From NCBI RefSeq assembly GCF_900105945.1, contig NZ_FNSO01000002.1:744001-808000 (forward strand): a stretch of 64,000 bases of DNA, read 5' to 3'. Of this stretch, positions 56,320-63,358 are shown one piece after another. A model generated the notes under the pieces. The model made no database searches and was not told the origin of the DNA. It saw only the letters and a list, made by a program, of their open reading frames with translations. Within the stretch, counting starts at the first letter, position 1. The number at the start of each line of letters is the position of its first letter. Both the position numbers and the translations under genes were made by a program. The stretch comes from Amycolatopsis tolypomycina. Lineage in GTDB: Bacteria > Actinomycetota > Actinomycetes > Mycobacteriales > Pseudonocardiaceae.

Positions 56320-57597
56320 CTACGAAAACACCTTCCAGGCCGCCGCCAGCTCGACCCTCGACGTGATGTTCATCTTCTGGAACACCTTCTTCAGGTGGAA
56401 CGCCACCGTGTGTCTCGAAATGAACAGCTGCCTGCCGACCTCGTTGTTGGTGTGGCCCTGGCTGACCAGCTCGGCGACCGCGAACTCCGTGTTCGTCAAC
56501 CCGTGGGGCACGAGGCCTTCGCACTCCACCGTCCGGGTCGTGCCGCGGCGGATGCCGTACTCGCGGAGCTTGTTCACCACCCGGGCCGAGTCGCGGGTGG
56601 CGCTCACCGCCGTGTACGTGTCCAGGACCGCCTCGAGGATGCGGATCGTCCGGTCGCGCTCGGAACACCGGACGGCCAGCAGGCTCGCCAGGTCCTCGCG
56701 CGCCGACGCCGTGCACCACCGGTCGGGGTGGATGTCGGCCGCTTCGCGCAGCTTGGCCGGGTCCTGCTCCAGGAGGCCTGCCGCGTGCAGGGCCGAGCCG
56801 CGGATCACGCTGAACTCCGGCTGCTCGGCCGCCAGGGCCGCGGCCTCCTCGACCGAGGCCTTCGCCAGGTCGAGCGCGCCCAGCTTGACGCAGGCGCGCA
56901 CCAGCCAGGACGCCGCCGCCGGTTCCGACACCAGCAGCTGCCGGAGCACCACCGGGTTGGTGACGATGCCGGCGATGAGGCTCGCCGCGCTCTCCACCCC
57001 GCTGCGGGCCTCGACCGCCTGCGCGGCCACCCAGGCCCCCGGCGCCTGCCCGAAGTACCCGAGCAGCGCCTCGTCCGACAGCTTGTCGACGAAGTGGCGG
57101 CACGCCCGCATGTCCGCCCGGCGCAGCGCACCGAGCGCCAGCACCACGTAACTGGGCGGCCGCAGCGACCGGTCGCCGCAGCTCTCGGCGATCCGCAGCC
57201 CGGTGCTGATCTCTTCCATCGCGTCGTCGACGCTGCCCATGGCGAACAGCAGGCTGCCCCGGACGTTGTGCTTCACGGCGGTCATCCGGTCGGAGGCTGC
57301 CCCGCCCCGATCCGCGTCCACCGCGTCCAGCACCCGGCGGCCCGCTTCCAGGTCCCGGGCCTTGATCAGCAACCCGACATACCAGAACTGGGCGAGCTGG
57401 GAAAGTTCGTCGGATTCCCGGCGATTGCCGGCGGCAGCCGCCTTGGCGCAGTGCAAGCCCGCGTCGAGCCGCCCGTTGAACCACGACGATGCGGAGCGGC
57501 GAAGGAAGCCAGCGGTATCGCACGACCGCTGCATCAAATCATCACCGAACCCCGCGAACGGATTCTGTGGCATTTGTAGGTTTGGTACGTCCAACAT
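56320..57597 (-). CDS. LuxR-family transcriptional regulator (RifZ-like candidate)
   Basis: The 425-residue protein starts MLDVPNLQMPQNPFAGFGDD and ends with a LuxR helix-turn-helix (GLTNTEFAVAELVSQGHTNN, then VGRQLFISRHTVAFHLKKVF). The first 350 residues look like helical TPR-type sensing repeats with no ATP-binding motif or receiver domain, so activity is probably set by expression or ligands. It lies between rpoB and a dehydroquinase gene on the same strand. In A. mediterranei a LuxR regulator of this kind (RifZ) controls the rifamycin cluster beside rpoB; orthology is inferred from position only. ATG 57597 has little Shine-Dalgarno sequence. Confidence 0.82.
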   Translation of the reverse strand: MLDVPNLQMPQNPFAGFGDDLMQRSCDTAGFLRRSASSWFNGRLDAGLHCAKAAAAGNRRESDELSQLAQFWYVGLLIKARDLEAGRRVLDAVDADRGGAASDRMTAVKHNVRGSLLFAMGSVDDAMEEISTGLRIAESCGDRSLRPPSYVVLALGALRRADMRACRHFVDKLSDEALLGYFGQAPGAWVAAQAVEARSGVESAASLIAGIVTNPVVLRQLLVSEPAAASWLVRACVKLGALDLAKASVEEAAALAAEQPEFSVIRGSALHAAGLLEQDPAKLREAADIHPDRWCTASAREDLASLLAVRCSERDRTIRILEAVLDTYTAVSATRDSARVVNKLREYGIRRGTTRTVECEGLVPHGLTNTEFAVAELVSQGHTNNEVGRQLFISRHTVAFHLKKVFQKMNITSRVELAAAWKVFS

Positions 57598-58148
57598 CGA
57601 TCGGCTATCCCCCAGGCATAGACGAAGCGGAAACGATCAGCGGCTCGCCGCGCTCCAGCGGATTCAACGACACCGAGCAGGAACGGCTAATGTCCCCGCA
57701 GGGGCCGTTCTTCGAAGGTAATACGCCCCGCGTTAAGTCGGTGTTCACGCGGAACGCAGTTTGTTTGTCAACGCGTGGCGACGCCCCAGAAGGCGCGAAA
57801 GGAGCGCGCCACCCACCAACCTCCCCAGGTTGACATGTTAAAGATTCACACCTTGCTGCGCCTACAGTAGCTCCGCACTGACGCCTCGTCACCGCCGGTG
57901 TGACTCCGATCACAATCTCCTGAATTGCGGTTGTGCGGGAACTTTCCTTGCCTGACAAGGACATTTGCTGATAGTACGACGGCCACGTCAGCCAGCTGGC
58001 CTAGCGCGCAAACGGTTAGTAGTCAACAAACCATACGGTCGTACGGATGTTCACGGTAACCGTGGACTGAACCACTAACGAATTACCAGGTCCGCGGGGA
58101 CATTACGCGGAATGCCCCGAACCCGGGGTACCGGCGCCGATGGCGCGA
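57598..58148. promoter_or_regulatory. AT-richer intergenic region upstream of the LuxR gene
   Basis: 551 bases with no supported gene and a visibly lower GC content than its surroundings. It has a possible reverse-strand promoter (TTGACT at 58026-58021, TAGGCC at 58003-57998, spacing 17), a forward TTGACA near 57831, and the 13-base palindrome CACGGTAACCGTG at 58052-58064. The long leader suggests complex control of the LuxR gene. Confidence 0.45.
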
Positions 58149-58604
58149 TCAGCCCAGCGCATTCGGCGATTCGGCGGACAAGTGCAGCAGGGCGCGCGCG
58201 GCGAGGCGGTAGCCGAACGCGCCGAGGCCGACCACCACGCCACTCGCCAGCGGAGCGATGACCGACTCGTGGCGGAACTGCTCGCGCGCCCAGACGTTGC
58301 TGAGGTGGACCTCCACCCACGGCGGCTCGTAGCTCGCCAGCGCGTCGCGCAGGCTCCAGCCGGCGATCATCAGCGCGCCGGGGTTGACGATGGCGCCGAC
58401 CGTCGTGTCGCGGTGCGCGTGGATCGCGCCGACCAGCTCGCCTTCGCCGTCACGCTGCACCGACACGACGTCCCAGCCGCGGGGACGCACCTCCTCGGCG
58501 ACCGCCTTTTCGATGTCGGCCAGCGTGTCGGTGCCGTAGATCTCCGGCTCGCGCCGGCCCAGCACACCCAGGTTGGGACCGTTCAGCAGCAGGACGTCGG
58601 GCAC
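58149..58604 (-). CDS. Type II 3-dehydroquinate dehydratase homologue (AroQ or RifJ type)
   Basis: From GTG 58604 (GAGG upstream) it has 151 residues, the size of AroQ. Catalytic residues match M. tuberculosis AroQ: Asn11, Arg18, Tyr23 (LGRREPEIYG), Asn74, Asp87, Glu98, His100 (VEVHLSN) and Arg111. The substrate loop normally AYTHTS or GLTHTS reads ALMIAGW, so the family His at that place is Ile80. Enzymes for amino-dehydroquinate (RifJ in the AHBA pathway) belong to this family, so a specialised rather than shikimate role is possible. Codons upstream to 58679 are unlikely to be translated. Divergent from the P450 gene. Confidence 0.8.
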   Translation of the reverse strand: MPDVLLLNGPNLGVLGRREPEIYGTDTLADIEKAVAEEVRPRGWDVVSVQRDGEGELVGAIHAHRDTTVGAIVNPGALMIAGWSLRDALASYEPPWVEVHLSNVWAREQFRHESVIAPLASGVVVGLGAFGYRLAARALLHLSAESPNALG

Positions 58605-58680
58605 GGGACACACCTCGCTCTTCAGGGGGGCCGGACCACCCCATGCTGTCGACGCCGCCCGACGCGGCACCACACCCACG

Positions 58681-58719
58681 TTGATAGTTGCGCCCGGTGA
58701 CCTATCAGACCAGGGGATG
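58681..58719. promoter_or_regulatory. Dyad and RifZ-box-like site in the divergent promoter
   Basis: TGATAG (58682-58687) and CTATCA (58702-58707) form a 6-base inverted repeat with a 14-base spacer. Overlapping it, CTATC-N8-GGATG (58702-58719) matches the published RifZ box CTACC-N8-CGATG at 8 of 10 positions with the exact spacing. TTGATA (58681) and TATCAG (58703) could be -35 and -10 elements of the P450 promoter. Confidence 0.4.
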
Positions 58720-58792
58720 CCCGGCCGGCCATCCGGAACCTAGGCTCCGCACCGAGGCTTATCCGGCGAACCGGGAATGGAGTTCCGTCGCA

Positions 58793-60055
58793 GTGACGAC
58801 CAACGTGACCGAAAACGCGCCGAGCAACGAATCGCTGCGCTCACCGCTGCCACCGGAATTCGTCCGGCGCGAAGATCCGTTCCACGTCCCACCCGCATTG
58901 GTGGCCGTGGCCGAGCGGGGACCGGTCGCCAAGGCGACCCTCGCCGCGGGCGACCCGTTCTGGCTGGTTTCCGGATACGAAGAAGCGCGCGCGGTGCTTT
59001 CGGACCCGCGGTTCTCTTCCGACCGGTTCCAGTACCACCCGCGGTTCAAGGAGCTGTCGCCCGAATTCCGTGAACGCCTGCGCGACGACAAGGCGCGCGC
59101 CGGGTCGTTCATCAACATGGACCCGCCGGAGCACACCCGGTACCGGAAACTGCTCACCGGGCAGTTCACCGTGCGCCGGATCCGCGAGCTCGGCGCCCGG
59201 ATCGACGAAATCGTCGCCGGCCGGGTGGACGCCATGCTGGCCGGCGGCACCACCGCCGACCTGATGACGGAGTTCGCGTTCCCCGCGCCCTCGCTGATGA
59301 TCTGCGAGCTGCTCGGCGTGCGGTACGAGGCCCGGGCGGAGTTCCAGCAGCGTGCGGCCGCACTGCTGCAGATGAACCAGCCGGTCGCGGAGGCGGTGAA
59401 GAACGCCGACGCCCTGCGCGCGTTCATGCAGGAGCTGGTCGAGGACAAGCGCCGGAACCCGGCGGGTGACCTCCTCTCCGGCCTGATCCACCACGCCGGC
59501 GCCGACCCCGCGCTCACCGACGACGAGCTGATCAACATCGCGAACCTGCTGCTCATCGCCGGCTACGACACGACCGCGAGCATGCTGGGGCTCGGCATCT
59601 TCGTGCTGCTGCAGCGCCCGGCACAGCTCGCCACGCTGCGGGACGACCCGGACCGCATCGCCGACGCCGTCGAGGAGCTGCTGCGCTACCTGTCCGTGGT
59701 GAACCCGGGGATCTTCCGGTTCGCCAAGGAGGACCTGGAGTTCGCCGGCGAGCACATCCCGGCCGGCTCGACGGTGGTCGTGTCGGTGGTGGCCACCAAC
59801 CGCGACCAGCGGCAGTGGCCGGACCCGGACCTGGACTTGACCCGACCCCGCGGCCCGCACCTGGCCTTCGGCCACGGCGTCCACCAGTGCCTCGGCCAGC
59901 AGCTGGCCCGGATGGAGATGCAGGCGGGGTACGCGGAACTGCTGCGCCGCCTGCCGAACCTCCGGCTGGCCGTGCCGCCGGAGGAGGTCCCGCTGCGCAA
60001 CGACATGCTGACGTACGGGGTGCACTCCCTGCCGATCGCCTGGGACGCCCCCTAG
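58793..60055 (+). CDS. Cytochrome P450
   Basis: Soluble class I P450 of 420 residues from GTG 58793; the start follows a weak GGAG and matches usual P450 length, while upstream codons to 58688 overlap the promoter dyad. Motifs: I-helix AGYDTT (residues 256-261), ExxR (Glu295, Arg298), and heme loop FGHGVHQCLG with Cys366. No redox partner gene lies nearby. Such P450s tailor secondary metabolites; the context beside a RifJ-like gene suggests ansamycin-type oxidation, which is inference. The stop codon TAG coincides with the target duplication of an insertion sequence. Confidence 0.95.
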   Translation: MTTNVTENAPSNESLRSPLPPEFVRREDPFHVPPALVAVAERGPVAKATLAAGDPFWLVSGYEEARAVLSDPRFSSDRFQYHPRFKELSPEFRERLRDDKARAGSFINMDPPEHTRYRKLLTGQFTVRRIRELGARIDEIVAGRVDAMLAGGTTADLMTEFAFPAPSLMICELLGVRYEARAEFQQRAAALLQMNQPVAEAVKNADALRAFMQELVEDKRRNPAGDLLSGLIHHAGADPALTDDELINIANLLLIAGYDTTASMLGLGIFVLLQRPAQLATLRDDPDRIADAVEELLRYLSVVNPGIFRFAKEDLEFAGEHIPAGSTVVVSVVATNRDQRQWPDPDLDLTRPRGPHLAFGHGVHQCLGQQLARMEMQAGYAELLRRLPNLRLAVPPEEVPLRNDMLTYGVHSLPIAWDAP

Positions 60056-61031
60056 ACGAGTAATGCGTAACTCGGTCAGTGGTCGTAGGCGGTCAGTGAT
60101 CGGGTGATGGGTTGGCCGGTGGCGCGGTTGTGCCAGATGGCGGCGGTGAGGGCCAGGAGGCGTTGGGCGACGCGGACGCCGACGCCTTCGATGGTGCGTC
60201 CACCGTGCTGTTCCAGGTTCAGCTGGCCCTTGAGGGTGTCGTTGACCGACTCGATGAGCTGGCGGATGGACTTGAGCAGCGGCTCACCGGGATGCGGCTT
60301 GCGGTTGCGGTAGGACGGCCGGATCAGCCGGACCCCGCGCTCGGCCAGGAAGCGGTCCAGTTCCGCGGAGACGTAGCCCTTGTCGGCGATGATCAGCAGC
60401 CCCGGACGTTCGGTGAGCAGGTGGGGTTCGTGGTCGCAGATGGCCATGAGCACCTGCCGCTCGTCGACCTTCGGGTCGGCCAGCGCCCAGGCGACCGGGA
60501 GTCCGGCCGGGGTGCAGACCAGATGCAGCCGCAGTCCCCAGAACCAGCGCGAGTGTGAGCGGCAGAAGCCATACTTTGCCCAGCCGGCCAGCTCCGAACG
60601 CTGGACCGTGGGTCGGGAGCGACCGCATTCGACCGGGGTGGAGTCCACGATCCAGGTGGTGTCGGTCCACAGGTCGGTGTCCGCCGCCAGCCAGCGCATG
60701 ACCTGCTTGACCAGCGGCAACGCGGCACGCAGCCGACGGTTGTAGCCGGACTGGCCAGGCAGATAGCGGAACGCGCCGGGCATCCGGGCGGGCAGGAACC
60801 GCAGCCAGCGGGCCTCGGAGGTGAACCCCAGCAACGCCTGGGCCACGGCCAAGGTCACCAGCTCCGCGTCGGTCAGCTTCGGCGGCCTGCCCACCCGCCG
60901 CCTGCCGGCGAGGTGGTCGTCGATCTTGACGTAGAGTGCGGTGAGAAGGGTGTTCAGGTCTGTCGTCACAAACCGATCTTGAACACCCTTCGCCCATCTC
61001 CAGCCACCACCCAAACTTACGCATTACTCGT
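60056..61031 (-). mobile_element. IS982-type insertion sequence, complete
   Basis: Perfect 15-base terminal inverted repeats ACGAGTAATGCGTAA at 60056-60070 and 61017-61031, flanked on both sides by CTAG, which I read as a 4-base target duplication. One transposase gene fills the 976-base element. It lies between the P450 stop codon and the P450 terminator. Confidence 0.88.
60076..60969 (-). CDS. IS982-family transposase
   Basis: GTG 60969 gives 297 residues. DDE-type catalytic residues are visible in WIVDSTPVECGRS, LIIADKGYVSAELD and LIESVNDTLKGQL. The motif set (CGRSRPTVQRSELAGW, SHSRWFWGLRLHLVCTPAG, EQHGGRT) is that of actinobacterial IS982 transposases. The gene is intact and the element has perfect ends, so it may be active and recent. 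Confidence 0.88.
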   Translation of the reverse strand: MTTDLNTLLTALYVKIDDHLAGRRRVGRPPKLTDAELVTLAVAQALLGFTSEARWLRFLPARMPGAFRYLPGQSGYNRRLRAALPLVKQVMRWLAADTDLWTDTTWIVDSTPVECGRSRPTVQRSELAGWAKYGFCRSHSRWFWGLRLHLVCTPAGLPVAWALADPKVDERQVLMAICDHEPHLLTERPGLLIIADKGYVSAELDRFLAERGVRLIRPSYRNRKPHPGEPLLKSIRQLIESVNDTLKGQLNLEQHGGRTIEGVGVRVAQRLLALTAAIWHNRATGQPITRSLTAYDH

Positions 61032-61050
61032 CTAGGACACAGAGGGCCAG

Positions 61051-61079
61051 GGCCCGGACCGCAGCCGGCGGTCCGGGCC
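61051..61079. terminator. P450 terminator, displaced by an insertion sequence
   Basis: GGCCCGGACCGC (61051-61062) pairs exactly with GCGGTCCGGGCC (61068-61079) around AGCCG. Without the IS982 element it would begin about 20 bases after the P450 stop, and it could also serve the convergent pdxH gene. Confidence 0.8.
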
Positions 61080-61200
61080 TTCACGCGCTGCGGACGCCAA
61101 GCGCCCCAATGAGGTTTTCTCAGTAGCGGCCGTTGAGCTTCCCCCGGTTGTCCGGACACCTGACCTGAGATGACCGATGGTCACCAGGGAGGATGTTCCG

Positions 61201-61491
61201 ATGCCTGCACCACACCCGCCTGAGTTCCGTCAGCGCGCCGTCGAGCTGGCCCGCCTCGGCGACAAACCGGTCGCCGCGCTGGCCAAGGACCTGGGGATCA
61301 GCGAGTCCTGCCTGCGCAACTGGATGGCCCAGGCCGACGCCGACGAGAACGGCTCAACCACAAAGCTGACCAGTGCGGAGAAGAAGGAGCTTGCCGAGCT
61401 GCGCCGGAAGAACCGGCAGCTTGAGATGGAGAATGAGATCCTGAAACGCGCGGCGGCGTACTTCGCGCGGGAGAACATCCTCCCAAAGTAA
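61201..61491 (+). CDS. IS3-family transposase OrfA
   Basis: GGGAGGATG precedes ATG 61201. The 96-residue product has the helix-turn-helix (PEFRQRAVELARLGDKPVAA, LGISESCLRNWM) and a leucine-zipper-like helix (EKKELAELRRKNRQLEMENE). Its last sense codons CCA AAG are part of a slippery heptamer that fuses it to OrfB. Confidence 0.9.
   Translation: MPAPHPPEFRQRAVELARLGDKPVAALAKDLGISESCLRNWMAQADADENGSTTKLTSAEKKELAELRRKNRQLEMENEILKRAAAYFARENILPK
61482..61488 (+). other. Programmed -1 frameshift heptamer
   Basis: C CCA AAG fits X XXY YYZ in the orfA frame, immediately before the orfA stop TAA. Slipping back by one base continues with GTA ACC TTC and into orfB, giving a fused protein of about 390 residues. 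Confidence 0.75.
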
Positions 61492-61538
61492 CCTTCCCGC
61501 TGGTCTGTGAACTCGCCGCGGACGGTATCGACGTCACG

Positions 61539-62372
61539 GTGGCCTGCCGGGTATTGAACGTGTCCCGCTCCGGATACTACGAATGGCGCGACCGGCCGCC
61601 CTCGACCCGAGAGGCGGAGAACACGGTACTGCTGAAACACATCGAACAGATCCACGCCGATTCCCGCGGCACCTACGGCTCACCGCGCGTGCACGCCGAA
61701 CTCATGCTCGGTCTGGGGATGCCGGTCAACCTCAAACGGGTCGAGCGGCTCATGCGCGAGGCCGGGATCCAGGGCCTCTACCGGCGCCGCCGGCACCACA
61801 CCACAGTCCGTGACCCGGCCGGGCAACCCAGCGCCGACCTGGTCAACCGCCAGTTCACCGTCGACGCCCCGGACCGGTTGTGGATCACCGACATCACCGA
61901 ACACCCCACCGAGGAGGGCCGGGTCTACTGCGCCGCGGTCATGGACGCCTATTCCCGGCTCATCATCGGCTGGTCCATCGCCGGCCATATGCGCACCGAA
62001 CTGGTCACCGACGCCCTCGGTATGGCCATCCTGCGCCGCCAGCCGGAAAACGACACCACCATTCTACATTCCGACCACGGCTCGCAATATACCTCGTGGG
62101 CATTCGGGCAACGTCTCCGCAATGCCGGACTGCTCGCGTCCATGGGCACAGTCGGCGACTGTTACGACAATGCCATGATGGAATCGTTCTGGGGCACTCT
62201 TCAGCTTGAACTTCTCGACTCGAGAACGTGGAAAAACCGAGACGAACTTGCCAATGCGATATTCGAATGGATAGAGTGCTGGTACAACCCGAAGCGGAGA
62301 CATTCCAAGATCGGGATGCACAGCCCCGCCACGTTTGAGGCCCTCAACCAGCCACCACACGCGGCACCCTGA
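61539..62372 (+). CDS. IS3-family transposase OrfB
   Basis: Catalytic half of the transposase with an rve-type DDE domain: ITDITEHP, HSDHGSQYTS and ESFWGTLQLELL. The first usual start is 61539, but codons from the orfA junction (TFPLVCELAADGIDVTVACR) encode the typical OrfB N-terminus, so the product is really made by frameshift from orfA. Intact; the element may be active. Confidence 0.9.
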   Translation: MACRVLNVSRSGYYEWRDRPPSTREAENTVLLKHIEQIHADSRGTYGSPRVHAELMLGLGMPVNLKRVERLMREAGIQGLYRRRRHHTTVRDPAGQPSADLVNRQFTVDAPDRLWITDITEHPTEEGRVYCAAVMDAYSRLIIGWSIAGHMRTELVTDALGMAILRRQPENDTTILHSDHGSQYTSWAFGQRLRNAGLLASMGTVGDCYDNAMMESFWGTLQLELLDSRTWKNRDELANAIFEWIECWYNPKRRHSKIGMHSPATFEALNQPPHAAP

Positions 62373-62411
62373 CCCCACACCCGCCGTGTCCGGCGAACGG
62401 GGGGAAGCTCA

Positions 62412-63243
62412 CGTGGTGTTCGTGGTGGGTGAGGACGAGGGCTGCTTGGACGATGTGGCCGATGCGGTGGGGGCAGAGGGTGATTCGTTGGAGTGCTGAC
62501 CAGCGGGTTTTGAGGAGTGCCATGGCGCGTTCACCCAGGGCGCGGGCCCGGGCGTGCAGCAGGTTGTGGACCCGTTGCCGGGCGTTGAGGGGTGGTTGAC
62601 CTGCGGTTTTCTTGAACGGGGTGAGGATGCCGATCCCGGCGGCGTGGTAGGCCTTGTCGGCCAGAGTTCTCAGGCCCTGGCCGGCGGCGGCGGTCAACGC
62701 GCCGACGATTCCGTGGTCGCGGGCGGCGGAGAGGTCGTTGCGGGAGCCGGGCAGCACCGCCGAGACCCACAGCGGGAACCCGTCGGGGCTGGCCAGGAAC
62801 TGGATGTTCCCGCCGAAGGCGCGGTGCTTGCCCGAGTACCACAGGTGCACGATCCGGCCACGGTTCTTACCTTTGGTTTTGATCGTGGTGGCCGCGACCC
62901 GGTCACACGGGATCAGGGTGCCGTCCAGGATCACGTGTGTGTCACCTCGGGTGTGGCGCTCGCGCAGGACCTGATGCAGGTCCGGGGCCTGGGCGGCGAG
63001 GGCGGTGATCGCTTCGTGCAGGTAGCGGTAGGCGGTGGCGATGCTGATGCGATGGTCGGCCGCCAGCCGGTGCAGGGGGGTGGCGTCGCGGAACCAGCGC
63101 AGCACCAGCACCGCCTGCCAGTACGGGGTCAACGCGCGCCGGCCCCGGCGGGTGCCACGCCGCCGACGCTCGGTGTGCAGGACACGGGCAACGAACCAGA
63201 CCAGTTCACGCGCCACATCGAGGGTGGCACCATAATTGATCAC
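62412..63243 (-). pseudogene. IS5-family transposase, C-terminus cut off by IS3 insertion
   Basis: Starts at GTG 63243 (VINYGATLDVARELVWFVAR) and has DDE_Tnp_4-type motifs: ILDGTLIPCDR, GNIQFLASPDGFPLWVS, LADKAYHAAG. The frame reads into the IS3 end and stops at 62344 with a foreign tail. The missing terminus (GRY and stop, then the inverted repeat) is on the far side of the IS3 element at 61100-61133, so the original protein ended THHEHHGRY. Only the last few residues are replaced, so partial activity cannot be excluded. Confidence 0.85.
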
Positions 63244-63358
63244 GTGGGGCCTCTGGAACCTCGGACTTGATCTTCGCAAATCCAGTCCTACCAGGGGCCC
63301 CACGCCTCATCCACACACCACACCGCTACTGAGAAAACCTCATTGGGGCGCTCGGGGC

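Larger units (their letters stand above)
61134..62411 (+). mobile_element. IS3-type insertion sequence nested in the IS5-type element
   Basis: Ends TGAGCTTCCCCCGGTTGTCC (left) and its imperfect reverse complement (right, TGAGCTTCCCCCCGTTCGCC) with CGT duplicated at both sides (61131-61133 and 62412-62414). Length 1278 bases, with orfA and orfB and a frameshift signal, all typical of IS3 family. Confidence 0.9.
61100..63352 (-). mobile_element. IS5-type insertion sequence interrupted by an IS3-type element
   Basis: 30-base terminal inverted repeats at 61100-61129 and 63323-63352 (agcgccccaatgaggttttc in the left arm) are identical. Removing the inner IS3 element and one copy of its 3-base duplication leaves about 972 bases, a normal IS5 length. 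No clear target duplication flanks the outer element. It lies 6 bases after the pdxH stop. Confidence 0.85.

Noticed and set aside
55376..57523. 715-codon reverse frame spanning the 62-bp repeats and part of the LuxR gene
   Set aside because: It is out of frame with the well-supported LuxR gene and owes its length to GC-rich repeats that lack stops.
62344..62411. IS5 transposase frame continuing through the IS3 end as genuine C-terminus
   Set aside because: The sequence after HHEHH belongs to the IS3 terminal repeat; the original end is recovered across the insertion.
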